From Ahrensia sp. (GTDB taxonomy: Bacteria; Pseudomonadota; Alphaproteobacteria; Rhizobiales; Rhizobiaceae), in contig NZXU01000067.1 of the NCBI GenBank assembly GCA_002698425.1, forward strand, positions 1-37,448: 37,448 nucleotides of DNA. The letters are read 5' to 3'. Both the position numbers and the translations under genes were made by a program. Shown one piece after another: positions 24,143-33,193 of the stretch. The notes under the pieces are model-generated. The model searched no databases. It saw nothing but the letters and a program-made list of their open reading frames with translations, and was not told where the DNA came from. How positions within the stretch are numbered: position 1 is the stretch's first letter; each line of letters starts with the position of its first letter.

Positions 24143-24166
24143 GTATATTCAAGATCGCAAATATAC
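24143..24166. promoter_or_regulatory. 24-bp palindromic operator before the RND efflux genes
   Basis: GTATATT (24143-24149), 10-bp spacer, AATATAC (24160-24166): perfect 7-bp arms in a 24-bp element, the size and symmetry of a TetR-type operator such as those of AcrR-like repressors. A TTGAAA at 24123 and the TATATT within the left arm could form the -35 and -10 (15-bp spacer, short), so a bound repressor would block the promoter. The ATG is 59 bp downstream. No TetR gene lies in the window. Confidence 0.6.
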
Positions 24167-24224
24167 GAGAACCGGAATATCTCGAGGCGGTCCGCCGTCC
24201 GAGACCAACAAACAGGATAGCAAG

Positions 24225-25208
24225 ATGAGAGCGACACTTGCCGCTTTGACGTCAGCCCTGGGGCTGGCCCTGATGGTCCCCTCCCTCGCCGGGGCGCAGG
24301 GCTTCACGCTGGAACCGAGCGAAGTCACCGAGTGGAAGGCGGTCTATGCCCGCATCGAAGCCCGCGACCGAATCCCGGCGCGCGCGCGGCTCGGCGGCAC
24401 GCTGGTCGAGCTGCAGGTCACTGAGGGTGATCTCGTCGAGCAGGGCGAACCCCTCGCCCGCATCGTCGACCAGAAGCTTGATTTCCAGATGAGCGCTATC
24501 GACGCCCAGTTGCAGGCGCTCGATTCTCAGTTGAAGAACGCGCAGGCGGAACTTGAGCGCGGCGAAGAGTTGCTGCAGCGCGGCGTCACCACGGCCCAGC
24601 GCCTCGACGCCCTGCGCACTCAGGTCGAGGTCTATACGAACCAGATCGAGGCAACCAAGGCCGATCGCCGGGTGCTCGAACAGCAAGTCACGGAAGGAAC
24701 CGTTCTCTCGCCGCTGACCGGCCGCGTTCTCGACGTGCCGATCGCGGCAGGCGCCGTGCTCGCCTTCGGCGAAACGGTCGCGACAATCGGCGGCGGCGGC
24801 TTTTTCCTTCGTGTCGCCGTCCCGGAGCGCCATGCGGGCACTTTCCGCGAAGGCGACAAGATCCAGATCGAGACCGAGGACGCCAGCGAAGGCACGATCG
24901 CACGCATCTATCCGCAGATCGAGAACGGCCGCGTCATCGCCGATGTCGAGGTTGACGGTCTCGATGACGCTTTTGTCGACGCGCGCGTCCTCGTACGCCT
25001 GCCAGTTGGCAAGCGCACGGCCCTGCTTGTCCCCGCCAACGCCGTCGAAACAGTTTCCGGCATCGATTTCGTGTCCGTTTCGCAAGACGGCGAAACGGTG
25101 AAACGGGCCGTCGTGCTCGGCGAAGAGCAGACCGTCGACGGTGAAGCCATGGTCGAGGTCGTCACCGGCCTCAATGGCGGCGAAGACGTGGTGGCCGGCA
25201 ATGAGTGA
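24225..25208 (+). CDS. RND efflux periplasmic adaptor (HlyD/AcrA type)
   Basis: A 327-residue membrane-fusion protein joining the inner-membrane pump to an outer-membrane channel. Residues 1-24 are a signal peptide (MRATLAALTSALGLALM, with cleavage after AGA). There is no lipobox Cys. The lipoyl half-motifs are GGTLVELQVTEGDLVEQGEPLARI and the returning LSPLTGRVLDVPIAAGAVL. Between them is an alpha-helical hairpin of about 70 residues (residues 85-155) rich in Gln and Ala. The beta-barrel follows (FLRVAVPERHAG), then a membrane-proximal part ending in the GLNGGEDVVAGN motif typical of adaptors. ATG 24225 is chosen because the signal peptide begins there, though the frame is open for 83 codons upstream. 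Its last 8 nt overlap the pump gene. No outer-membrane factor gene is adjacent. Confidence 0.93.
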   Translation: MRATLAALTSALGLALMVPSLAGAQGFTLEPSEVTEWKAVYARIEARDRIPARARLGGTLVELQVTEGDLVEQGEPLARIVDQKLDFQMSAIDAQLQALDSQLKNAQAELERGEELLQRGVTTAQRLDALRTQVEVYTNQIEATKADRRVLEQQVTEGTVLSPLTGRVLDVPIAAGAVLAFGETVATIGGGGFFLRVAVPERHAGTFREGDKIQIETEDASEGTIARIYPQIENGRVIADVEVDGLDDAFVDARVLVRLPVGKRTALLVPANAVETVSGIDFVSVSQDGETVKRAVVLGEEQTVDGEAMVEVVTGLNGGEDVVAGNE

Positions 25209-28200
25209 GGGTCAATTCGACGGCCGACTCGGCATCGCCGGCCAGCTCACCCGCGCCTTTATCGTCTCGCCGCTGACGCCGCTGATCATCGTCGCGGCGC
25301 TCGCGGTCGGCATTGTCGCGCTGATCTCGCTGCCGCGCGAGGAAGAGCCGCAGATCTCGGTGCCGATGGTCGACATCCACATCCAGGCGCCCGGCCTCAA
25401 GGCCGAGGACGCGGTCAAGCTCGTCACCGAGCCGATGGAGACCATCGTCAAGGGGATCAATGGCGTCGAGCACGTCTATTCCCAGACCAGCGACGATTAT
25501 TCGCTGGTCATGGCGCGCTTCCTCGTCGGCACATCCTCCGACACGGCAATCCTGCGCGTGCATGAGAAGCTGCGCGCCAATATGGACCGCATCCCGGTCG
25601 GTATCGCCGAACCGCTCGTCGTCGGACGCGGCATCGACGATGTCGCCATCGTCTCGCTGACGCTGTCGCCGAAGCCCGGCTCGCAGTTTTCCGCCAACGA
25701 CCTGACGCGTGTGGCGCGCGAGCTGCGCACCGAGGTCGCCAAGATCGACAATGTCGGCCTGACCTATCTCGTCGGCGAAGCGCCCGAGGCGATCCGCATT
25801 GCGCCGGATCCCGAGCGCCTGGCGCTTTACGGTGTCACCCTGCAGCAGCTTGCCGGCAAAGTGCAGTCCGCCAACCGCACCTTCTCCACCGGCTACATCC
25901 GCGACCAGGGCGAACAGATCGGTCTCGTCGCCGGCGAAACGCTGACCGCGCCCGCCGAGGTCGCCAACCTGCTGCTGACGACGCGCGACGGACGTCCCGT
26001 CTATGTGCGCGACGTCGCCAATGTGGAATTCGTTTCCGATACGTCCGACCAGATCGTCGCCAATGTCACGCGCGGCGAGGACGGCGCGATCGAGCGCACG
26101 CCGGCCGTGACGCTTGCCGTCGCCAAACGGGCCGGAGCCAACGCCGTGGTCGTCGCCGAGCAGATCCTGCACAAGGTGCACGAACTCGAAGGCCACCTGA
26201 TCCCGGACGGCATCGCGGTCGCTGTTACTCGCGACTATGGCGAGACGGCCAATGAAAAGGCCAATGAGCTGTTGTTCCACCTCGGCCTCGCCACCGTGTC
26301 GATCATCGCGCTGGTGCTGTTCGCCATCGGCTGGCGGGAAGCCATCGTCGTCGCCATCGTCATTCCGGTGACGATCCTGCTGACGCTGTTTGCCGCCTGG
26401 ATCATGGGCTACACGCTCAACCGCGTTTCGCTCTTCGCGCTGATCTTCTCCATCGGCATCCTTGTCGACGACGCCATCGTCGTCATCGAGAACATCGCCA
26501 GGCACTGGGGGATGAGCGGCGGCAAGCATCGCGTCTCGCGCGCCATCGAGGCCGTGGCGGAAGTCGGCAATCCGACCATCGTCGCGACGCTGACCGTGGT
26601 CGCCGCGCTGCTGCCGATGCTGTTCGTCTCCGGCCTGATGGGCCCTTACATGAGCCCGATCCCGGCCAATGCGTCGGCGGCGATGATCTTCTCCTTCTTC
26701 GTCGCCGTGATCGTAACGCCGTGGCTGATGGCGAAGATTGCGGGTGGCGCACCGGTGCATGATCACGCGGACGACAGCCACGCCCATGGCGGCCGGCTCG
26801 GCGCACTCTATATGCGCTTCGCCAAGCCGATCCTGGCAAGCAAGGGCCGCGCGCTGACCTTCCTTTTGGTGACGGCGGGACTGTCCTTCGGATCGCTCGC
26901 CCTGCTCTACACCAAGGACGTGACGGTCAAGCTGCTGCCCTTCGACAACAAGTCGGAGCTGTCCGTCGTCATCGACATGCCGGAAGGCACGTCGGTGGAG
27001 GACACCGACGCGGTCGCACAGGCGGTCGCGCGCACCGTCACGGAAATGCCCGAGGTCGTCTCGGCGCAGACCCATGCCGGCAGCGCCTCGCCCTTCAACT
27101 TCAACGGCCTCGTGCGCCACTATTATCTGCGCGCCTATCCCTATCAGGGCGACGTCCAGATCAATCTGACGCCGAAGACCGAACGCGACCGCGAGAGCCA
27201 CGAGATCGCGCTGGAAATCCGCGAGCGGATCAACCAACTCGACGTGCCGGAGGGCACCAGCCTGAAAACGGTTGAGCCGCCGCCCGGCCCGCCGGTAATC
27301 TCGACGCTGCTCGCCGAGGTCTACGGACCGGATGCGGAAACCCGCCGCGCCGCCGCGACGAAAATCCGCGAAGCCTTCGAGGCCGTGCCCTTCGTGGTCG
27401 ATGTGGACGACAGTTTCGGCGTCCAGGCGCGCCGGCTGCGGGCGACCATCAACACCGACGACCTGGAGTTCTACCAGGTCCAGGAAAGCGATGTGTTCGA
27501 CACGCTCGGCATCCTCAATGGCGGGTCGACGGTCGGCTATTCGCATCGCGGGGACGGTCGTCACCCGATCCCGATCCAGGTCGAGCGTGACAAGGGTGAC
27601 CGGGTGTTCGACGAGCGGTTCCTGTCGACGCCGATCCCGGCCAACGTGCTGCCGGGCGCACGCGGGGTTGTGGAACTCGGCGACGTCATCGACGTCCGCG
27701 AAGAGCACGCCTCCTTCCCGATCTTCCGCCACAACGGACGCGATGCGGAGATGGTCACTGCCGAGCTCGCGGGCGACTACGAGGCGCCGCTCTACGGCAT
27801 GCTCGCCGTCGCCGACCAGATCGAGGCGATGGACTGGCCTGAGGGCACCAAGCCGACGATCAAGCTGAACGGCCAGCCCGAAGACGAAAGCTTCGTCACC
27901 CTTCTGTGGGACGGCGAATGGGAGGTGACCTGGGTCACGTTCCGCGACATGGGCGCCGCCTTCATGGTCGCCCTGCTCGGCATCTATATCCTCGTCGTGG
28001 CGCAGTTCGGCTCGTTCAAGCTGCCGCTGGTCATCCTGACGCCGATCCCGCTGACCTTCCTCGGCATCATGGGCGGACACTGGCTGTGGGGAGCCCCCTT
28101 CTCGGCCACCTCGATGATCGGCTTCATCGCGCTTGCGGGCATCATCGTGCGCAACTCGATCCTGCTCGTCGACTTCATCCGCAACGCGGATACCGAAGGC

Positions 28201-28410
28201 AAGACCAAGGTGGACATCCTGCTGGAAGCCGGCGCGATCCGCTTCAAGCCGATCCTGCTGACCGCCATCGCGGCGATGATCGGCGCGGTGGTGATCCTCG
28301 CCGACCCGATCTTCCAGGGTCTGGCCATATCGCTGCTGTTCGGCCTCCTGTCCTCGACGCTGCTGACCGTTCTGGTCATCCCGGCGATCTACCGGGTGCT
28401 GCGGACCTAG
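25201..28410 (+). CDS. RND efflux pump, inner-membrane transporter
   Basis: A 1069-residue proton-driven pump of the AcrB/MexB (HAE-like) superfamily with 12 membrane helices in two repeats and two large periplasmic loops. The TM4 proton relay is Asp423-Asp424 in GILVDDAIVVIEN. GxP-rich VVIPVTILLTLFAAW and, in the second half, ILTPIPLTFLGIMGGHW and AGIIVRNSILLVDF are standard. An odd feature is a histidine cluster (His520, 522, 526, 528) in the cytoplasmic loop between the two halves. Its sequence is closer to the broad-specificity pumps of Hyphomicrobiales than to metal-exporting CzcA. The start ATG 25201 overlaps the adaptor stop (ATGAGTGA), so the two are translationally coupled. A terminator follows. 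Substrate is unknown. Confidence 0.93.
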   Translation: MSEGQFDGRLGIAGQLTRAFIVSPLTPLIIVAALAVGIVALISLPREEEPQISVPMVDIHIQAPGLKAEDAVKLVTEPMETIVKGINGVEHVYSQTSDDYSLVMARFLVGTSSDTAILRVHEKLRANMDRIPVGIAEPLVVGRGIDDVAIVSLTLSPKPGSQFSANDLTRVARELRTEVAKIDNVGLTYLVGEAPEAIRIAPDPERLALYGVTLQQLAGKVQSANRTFSTGYIRDQGEQIGLVAGETLTAPAEVANLLLTTRDGRPVYVRDVANVEFVSDTSDQIVANVTRGEDGAIERTPAVTLAVAKRAGANAVVVAEQILHKVHELEGHLIPDGIAVAVTRDYGETANEKANELLFHLGLATVSIIALVLFAIGWREAIVVAIVIPVTILLTLFAAWIMGYTLNRVSLFALIFSIGILVDDAIVVIENIARHWGMSGGKHRVSRAIEAVAEVGNPTIVATLTVVAALLPMLFVSGLMGPYMSPIPANASAAMIFSFFVAVIVTPWLMAKIAGGAPVHDHADDSHAHGGRLGALYMRFAKPILASKGRALTFLLVTAGLSFGSLALLYTKDVTVKLLPFDNKSELSVVIDMPEGTSVEDTDAVAQAVARTVTEMPEVVSAQTHAGSASPFNFNGLVRHYYLRAYPYQGDVQINLTPKTERDRESHEIALEIRERINQLDVPEGTSLKTVEPPPGPPVISTLLAEVYGPDAETRRAAATKIREAFEAVPFVVDVDDSFGVQARRLRATINTDDLEFYQVQESDVFDTLGILNGGSTVGYSHRGDGRHPIPIQVERDKGDRVFDERFLSTPIPANVLPGARGVVELGDVIDVREEHASFPIFRHNGRDAEMVTAELAGDYEAPLYGMLAVADQIEAMDWPEGTKPTIKLNGQPEDESFVTLLWDGEWEVTWVTFRDMGAAFMVALLGIYILVVAQFGSFKLPLVILTPIPLTFLGIMGGHWLWGAPFSATSMIGFIALAGIIVRNSILLVDFIRNADTEGKTKVDILLEAGAIRFKPILLTAIAAMIGAVVILADPIFQGLAISLLFGLLSSTLLTVLVIPAIYRVLRT

Positions 28411-28433
28411 GCGGCAGCCCAGGCCAAAACTCC

Positions 28434-28458
28434 AAAAGGCGCCTCCGGGCGCCTTTTT
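28434..28458 (+). terminator. Intrinsic terminator after the RND operon
   Basis: AAAAGGCGCC (28434-28443), loop TCCG, GGCGCCTTTTT (28448-28458): a 10-bp stem with T-run, 24 nt after the pump stop. Confidence 0.92.
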
Positions 28459-28678
28459 CAATTCTTTGGAAATAAACTCCCTTCATTTAGTCATTCTCGG
28501 AAAAATGCCGTTTCGCGTCGATTAACCAAAGACTGCGACATTTTTGCCGGAGACCCGGATTTCGAGCGCATGACGACGCTCATCATGCGCATGGCGCATG
28601 CCGGAATGTCATTCACCAAAAAGATAATAATACCGGTGCGGATACGTCTCCGCGGCCCGGTCCGCTGTGGGGACATTT

Positions 28679-30586
28679 ATGCCGAAACTTACTCCTGGCT
28701 TTTCGATCACGATCAAGGGCCGCCTGATCGCACTTGGGCTGATCACGACGGTGGGCTTTGCAGGCCTTGTGGCGGTCGGCTGGTATAGCGGATCGCGGAC
28801 GGTCGACGCTGTCCAGGAGGCCGAAACCCTCCGCGAGAATATCCATGTGATCAACGAGATGCGCCTCGCGAATGTCGAGCTGGTTCTCGCGGCCATGGAT
28901 TCGATCATCGACAAGGCTGAAGGCAAGCTCCTTCCCGAACGCCAGGAAATCATCAATTCCTCGATCGCCTTCATTCGGGAGAACATCGACGAGGCAGTCG
29001 CGATGTCGACCGTGCTCGAAAATCCGAAAGCCACCGAGACGATGGTCCAGGACCTCGCCGAAGTCGAGCAGGCCATCGCCGTCGATCTTCCGCGCCTGAT
29101 CGCCGAAAACGCCAGCGAGGACGAATTCGCCGCGCTCGACGACGCTATCGACGGCGGCGGAGAGCGGCTCAACGAAACGCTGACCGCCCTCTCCGAAGCC
29201 GGCAACGACGCCGTCAAGGCCAGGCTCATATCGGTCGGCACGACCGCGGACTGGGCGAAGACGATGCTGGTGGCGCTCGCCGGCGCCTTCATGGTCGTCG
29301 TCGGTCTCGTCACACTTCTGATCGCGCGCTACATCGTCGGTTCCCTCGCCGGCTTCGGCCGCGACATGAAGGCGATTGCCGGCGGAGATCTCAAGGCCAA
29401 GATCGGCGCCGCCGGGCGCAAGGACGAAGTCGGCCACATGGCCGAGTCCCTGGTCCTTTTCCGGGATGCGGCTGTCGAAAAGATGGAACTCGAACGTCAG
29501 GCCGATGAAAACCGCTCGCTTGGCGAGCGCGAGAGGATTTCGCGGGAAAAGGCCAGGGAGGAAGAAGCCCTGCAAATCAAGTCGGCGGTGGATTCGCTCG
29601 CCGGCGGTCTGAACAAGCTTGCGGATGGCGATCTCAATGTTCGCCTGAACACCCCGTTCATGGAAAGCCTCGAAATCCTGCGCCTCGATTTCAACAAATC
29701 GGTCGAGAAGCTGAGTTCAACGCTCAACGAGGTCAAGGACAGCATCTCGTCGATACATGGCGATGCGAGCGAAATGCGCTCGGCGGCAGATGAGCTTTCC
29801 CGGCGTACCGAGCAGCAGGCCGCATCGCTGGAGGAGACGTCAGCGGCGCTCGAGCAGATCACCGCGACCGTTCGCAGCGCGTCCGATCGGGCGACAGAGG
29901 CCCGGAAAATGGCCGGAGAGGCGCAGGAATCCACCGGGCGTTCCGGCAAGGTCGTGGCCGACGCCGTCGACGCGATGGGGCGCATCGAGGCTTCCTCCAA
30001 CAAGATCTCGACGATCATCAACGTGATCGACGAGATCGCCTTCCAGACGAACCTTTTGGCGCTCAATGCCGGTGTCGAAGCGGCGCGGGCGGGCGACGCC
30101 GGCAAGGGCTTTGCGGTGGTCGCGCAGGAAGTGCGTGAACTGGCGCAGCGCTCGGCCAATGCGGCGCGCGAAATCAAGGGCCTGATCCAGAATTCCAGCG
30201 ACGAGGTTGCAAATGGCGTGTCGCTCGTCAGCGCGACGGGCGAGGCGCTCAACCAGATTGCCGAGCAGGTGACCTCCATCAGCGAGCACATCAACTCCAT
30301 CGCGACGGCGGCCACCGAGCAATCGACCGGCTTGCAGGAAATTAACATCGCGGTCAGCCAGATGGATCAGATGACCCAGCAGAACGCAGCAATGGTGGAG
30401 GAATCCACCGCCGTGACGCACCGCCTTTCCGGCGATGCGAACACGCTTTCCTCACTTATCGGCCAGTTCAAGGTTTCCGGACAGGGCGGCGCAGTATCCG
30501 TCGGCGAGGCCAACCACCGGTCCGTCCCTGCCGCCTCGCCTGCGCGCAATATGGTTCAAAAGGTCATGAGCGCCTTCGGGGGATAA
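28679..30586 (+). CDS. Methyl-accepting chemotaxis protein
   Basis: A 635-residue receptor that signals through CheA/CheW to the flagellar motor. TM1 is residues 15-36. Residues 37-195 form a mostly helical periplasmic sensor with no recognised ligand motif. TM2 (about 198-222) is followed by a HAMP domain ([20 protein letters not shown]) and a second HAMP-like segment ([11 protein letters not shown]). Adaptation helices follow, and the conserved signalling tip [25 protein letters not shown]. The EAARAG tip and lack of a C-terminal NWETF pentapeptide are usual for rhizobial receptors. The ATG at 28679 has GTGGGGAC before it; the in-frame GTG at 28667 is less likely. No che genes are nearby. 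A strong terminator follows. Confidence 0.94.
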   Translation: MPKLTPGFSITIKGRLIALGLITTVGFAGLVAVGWYSGSRTVDAVQEAETLRENIHVINEMRLANVELVLAAMDSIIDKAEGKLLPERQEIINSSIAFIRENIDEAVAMSTVLENPKATETMVQDLAEVEQAIAVDLPRLIAENASEDEFAALDDAIDGGGERLNETLTALSEAGNDAVKARLISVGTTADWAKTMLVALAGAFMVVVGLVTLLIARYIVGSLAGFGRDMKAIAGGDLKAKIGAAGRKDEVGHMAESLVLFRDAAVEKMELERQADENRSLGERERISREKAREEEALQIKSAVDSLAGGLNKLADGDLNVRLNTPFMESLEILRLDFNKSVEKLSSTLNEVKDSISSIHGDASEMRSAADELSRRTEQQAASLEETSAALEQITATVRSASDRATEARKMAGEAQESTGRSGKVVADAVDAMGRIEASSNKISTIINVIDEIAFQTNLLALNAGVEAARAGDAGKGFAVVAQEVRELAQRSANAAREIKGLIQNSSDEVANGVSLVSATGEALNQIAEQVTSISEHINSIATAATEQSTGLQEINIAVSQMDQMTQQNAAMVEESTAVTHRLSGDANTLSSLIGQFKVSGQGGAVSVGEANHRSVPAASPARNMVQKVMSAFGG

Positions 30587-30610
30587 CAAAGCCCGCAAAC
30601 TTGAAATGAC

Positions 30611-30644
30611 ACGGCCGGTTGCGCTGCAGCCGGCCGTTTTCTTT
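30611..30644 (+). terminator. Intrinsic terminator after the chemoreceptor
   Basis: ACGGCCGGTTGC (30611-30622), loop GCT, GCAGCCGGCCGT (30626-30637), then TTTCTTT. The 12-bp stem has one G-T pair. It also lies 12 bp past the convergent creA stop and may serve both genes. Confidence 0.88.
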
Positions 30645-30655
30645 GGAAAAGCGCC

Positions 30656-31138
30656 CTACTCCGCCGGCGGTTCCGCCTGGCCGTAGAGCGGCACGGTCGA
30701 GATCGCCATCTTGGCGGAGCCGTCCTGGACCTGGCGCGAATGGGACAGATAGATCAGCGTGTTGTTCTCGCGGTCGTAGATCCGCTTGACGACCAGCTTC
30801 TTCCAGATCAGCGAGCGCGAGCTCTTGAAGATCTCCTCGCCGCCCTTGTCGAGGTCGATGTCGCCGATCTCGATCGGCCCGGTCTGACGGCAGGCGATGG
30901 AGGAGTTGGAGGGATCCTCGAACCAGTTGCCTTTCTGCAGCCGATCGATAAGGCCGCGGTCGAAATAGGCGACATGGCAGGTGACGCCCTTTACGTCGGG
31001 GTCGGCGATCGCCTCGACGATGATGTCGTTGCCCAGCCAGTCGACGCCGACCTCCCCGACTTCCTTCGCGGAGGCCGAGAGCGGCATCAAAAGAGCGGCG
31101 AGAGCGAGCGCTGCGGCGCGGCGAAAGGTCTTCGGCAT
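30656..31138 (-). CDS. creA: CreA family periplasmic protein
   Basis: A 160-residue exported protein. Residues 1-23 are a signal peptide (MPKTFRRAAALALAALLM, cleavage after SASA). The mature part follows the CreA family (PF05981): EVGEVGVDWLGNDI, DPDVKGVTCHVAYFDRG, EDPSNSSIACRQTGP and the C-terminal LIYLSHSRQVQDGSAKMAIS. Two cysteines (in VTCHV and IACRQ) are conserved and could pair. The biochemical role of CreA is not established, though it is common in Proteobacteria and is often found near phosphate- or stress-related genes. The start at 31138 has CCGGAG seven bases upstream. It is divergent from the polyphosphate kinase gene, with 143 bp between. Confidence 0.92.
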   Translation of the reverse strand: MPKTFRRAAALALAALLMPLSASAKEVGEVGVDWLGNDIIVEAIADPDVKGVTCHVAYFDRGLIDRLQKGNWFEDPSNSSIACRQTGPIEIGDIDLDKGGEEIFKSSRSLIWKKLVVKRIYDRENNTLIYLSHSRQVQDGSAKMAISTVPLYGQAEPPAE

Positions 31139-31281
31139 GTTCGTCTCCGGAAAGTTGCGGTAGCGGTTATGTTTGTTCGGAACGCCCTCGCCGCAAGTCC
31201 GGTTGCATACTTTGCCCATAGGGCCACCTTGTTGCAGCGCATCAATCCGCCTAGTCTTCAGGGAAAGGCGCAAAGGGAGAC

Positions 31282-32124
31282 ATGCGCGTGGGCAAGAAGG
31301 GCAATGGCAAGACACCCCGGCTGGAGGATGCCGATCTGAGCCTTCACCTCGGCCGCACAAGCTATGAGCGCAAGCTCGTCAAGCTGCAGCACCTGCTTAC
31401 ACAAATCCAGCAAGCCTATCTTTTTTCAGGCAAATCGGCGGTAATCCTGTTCGAGGGATGGGACGCTGCGGGCAAAGGCGGCACGATCCGCCGGATATCG
31501 GCGGCCTTCGACCCGCGCAGCTTCAAGGTTTGGCCAATCGGTGCGCCGCGCAAATACTATCTCGAGCGCCATTTCCTGCTGCGTTTCATGGAACGGATGC
31601 CGCCCAATGGCGCAATCACCATTTTCGACCGGTCGTGGTACGGGCGGGTGCTGGTCGAGCGCATCGAAAAACTGACGCCCGAGAAACGCTGGAAAAGCGC
31701 CTACAAGGAAATCAACGATTTCGAACGCATGCTCCACGACGACGACACGCGCCTCGTGAAGCTGTTCTTCCACATTTCGCCGGAGGAACAACTCGCCCGG
31801 TTCGAGGAGAGGCTGCGCAATCCGCTGAAGCGGTGGAAACTCTCCTACGAGGATTTCCGCAATCGCAATCACTGGGACGACTACGCGACGGCGATCGACG
31901 AGATGTTCGAGCGGACCTCGACCGACTACTCGCCCTGGCATGTGATCCCGGCCAATGACAAGAAGCATGCCCGCATCGCGGCGATGAAGATCATCACCGA
32001 CACGCTGGCGAAGGGCGTCGACCTCTCGCCGCCAGTGATCGACGAAACCGTCCTGCAGGCCGCGAAGGAACACATCGAACTGACGCCGTCACTGGTCGAG
32101 AGCCTCGCGGGCCGGACGGAATAA
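31282..32124 (+). CDS. ppk2: Polyphosphate kinase 2
   Basis: A 280-residue cytoplasmic enzyme that moves phosphate between polyphosphate and nucleotides, chiefly making GTP or ATP from polyP. The P-loop is at residues 59-67 (GWDAAGKGG) and the Walker-B-like segment is TIFDRSWYGR. WPIGAPRKYY, a lid module with ERLRNPLKRWKLS, and W-H-V-I-P-A-N-D-K-K-H-A-R are characteristic. Length and single-domain build fit class I or III; the exact nucleotide preference cannot be read safely. The short basic N-terminus (MRVGKKGNGKTPR) lacks a longer extension. GGGAG precedes ATG 31282. It is divergent from creA, and is followed after 7 bp by the stop of the convergent metal-efflux gene. Confidence 0.93.
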   Translation: MRVGKKGNGKTPRLEDADLSLHLGRTSYERKLVKLQHLLTQIQQAYLFSGKSAVILFEGWDAAGKGGTIRRISAAFDPRSFKVWPIGAPRKYYLERHFLLRFMERMPPNGAITIFDRSWYGRVLVERIEKLTPEKRWKSAYKEINDFERMLHDDDTRLVKLFFHISPEEQLARFEERLRNPLKRWKLSYEDFRNRNHWDDYATAIDEMFERTSTDYSPWHVIPANDKKHARIAAMKIITDTLAKGVDLSPPVIDETVLQAAKEHIELTPSLVESLAGRTE

Positions 32125-32131
32125 CGTCAAT

Positions 32132-33067
32132 TCAGTGCGCATGGCCGTCGCCGATCCTGTCGGCTCCGTCGCAGACATGCAGGCTGCATTCCATTTCCAG
32201 CGTCGAATGGCCGATGCCGAACTCCTCGGCCAGCAGGGCCTTTACGCGCGCCTTGATATCGTCCGCGTGATCCCAGGCGCCCCGGTCGATCACCAAATGC
32301 GCGTCGAGCGCGTTGTCATGTTCGTTCATCTGCCAGAAATGGGCGTGGTGGATACCGGCGACACCTTCGACGGCCTCCATGCGTCCGATGACGACGTCCG
32401 TGCGGATATCCGGCGGGCTGCCGAGCATGAGGATACGGATCACGCCGCCGATCTCGGAAAAGGCCTGCCACAGGATGTAGCCGGCGATCAGCAGCGTTGC
32501 GAGCGGGTCGATCAGCCGCCAGTCATAGAGGAGAATCAGCGTGCCGGCGATAATGACGGCAACGGACCCCAGCGCGTCGGCGACATTATGCAGAAAGGCG
32601 GCGCGGATGTTCACGCTTTCCTTCGACAGCGCGAAGGTGAGCGCGGCGGTGATCAGATCGACCGCCAGGGCAATGGTCGCGATGATCACCACCGTCCAGC
32701 CGGCGACCTCCTCCGGCTCGAAGAAGCGCATCACCGCCTCGTAGACGAGATAGACGCCAATCACGATCAGGGTCGTGTAGTTGATCAGCGCCGCGACCAC
32801 TTCGACGCGTCCGTAGCCGAAGGTCATGCCCTCGTCCGACGGACGCCGGGCGATCCTGCGGGCGCCGAAGGCGATCACCAGCGAAATCGCGTCGGAAAAA
32901 TTATGCAGCGCATCGGCGATCAGCGCGAGGCTGCCGGCGAGAACGCCGCCGATGACCTGGGCAACGGTCAACAGCAGATTGACGCCGACCGCCAGCGCGA
33001 CGCGCATGTCGCCCGCATCCGGATCGACGTGGTGATGGTGGCCATGATGCGAATGATTGTGCGCCAT
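32132..33067 (-). CDS. Cation diffusion facilitator (CzcD/ZitB-like)
   Basis: A 311-residue inner-membrane metal/proton antiporter, probably exporting Zn2+ and perhaps Co2+ or Cd2+. The N-terminus is a metal-binding run (AHNHSHHGHHHHVD). Six membrane helices follow. The transport-site residues are seen as H-N-F-S-D in TM2 (DALHNFSDAISL) and H-N-V-A-D in TM5 (FLHNVADALGSV), the Zn-type H-x-x-x-D pair. FGYGRVEV is the conserved loop after TM2. The cytoplasmic C-terminal ferredoxin-like domain has HHAHFWQMNEHDNALDAHLV, with further histidines. The ATG at 33067 has GAGGAG five bases upstream. It is divergent from the epimerase gene by 126 bp. No metal-responsive regulator is nearby. Confidence 0.93.
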   Translation of the reverse strand: MAHNHSHHGHHHHVDPDAGDMRVALAVGVNLLLTVAQVIGGVLAGSLALIADALHNFSDAISLVIAFGARRIARRPSDEGMTFGYGRVEVVAALINYTTLIVIGVYLVYEAVMRFFEPEEVAGWTVVIIATIALAVDLITAALTFALSKESVNIRAAFLHNVADALGSVAVIIAGTLILLYDWRLIDPLATLLIAGYILWQAFSEIGGVIRILMLGSPPDIRTDVVIGRMEAVEGVAGIHHAHFWQMNEHDNALDAHLVIDRGAWDHADDIKARVKALLAEEFGIGHSTLEMECSLHVCDGADRIGDGHAH

Positions 33068-33193
33068 GCGGGCTCCTCGGGATCTGTTCCCTGCAGAGAT
33101 AATCTCTCCAGCGGCTAGAGGTTCAAGGGCTAACCTGTCCCGTTGCCCTGCGGTCATTCGATGTTAGGAAGGCGCAAACCCAAGGAGAGATCA

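Larger units (their letters stand above)
23756..24224. other. 469-bp divergent intergenic region
   Basis: Gene-free stretch between the duplicated-domain protein and the RND adaptor. It holds a 12-bp perfect palindrome (ATCAAATTTGAT, 24065-24076), an overlapping FNR/FixK-like box and the RND operator. A 72-codon minus-strand reading frame at 23775-23993 has no ribosome site and no protein-like pattern. I see no RNA gene. Confidence 0.6.

Noticed and set aside
25171..28461. 1096-codon open frame on the minus strand opposite the RND pump
   Set aside because: It is the complement of the pump gene in GC-rich DNA. The product is Arg/Asp/His-rich with no membrane or fold pattern, whereas the plus strand has all RND motifs.
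28591..28605. Short inverted repeat ATGCGC-ATG-GCGCAT before the chemoreceptor gene
   Set aside because: Six-base arms in GC-rich DNA are expected by chance, and it is not placed near a recognisable promoter.
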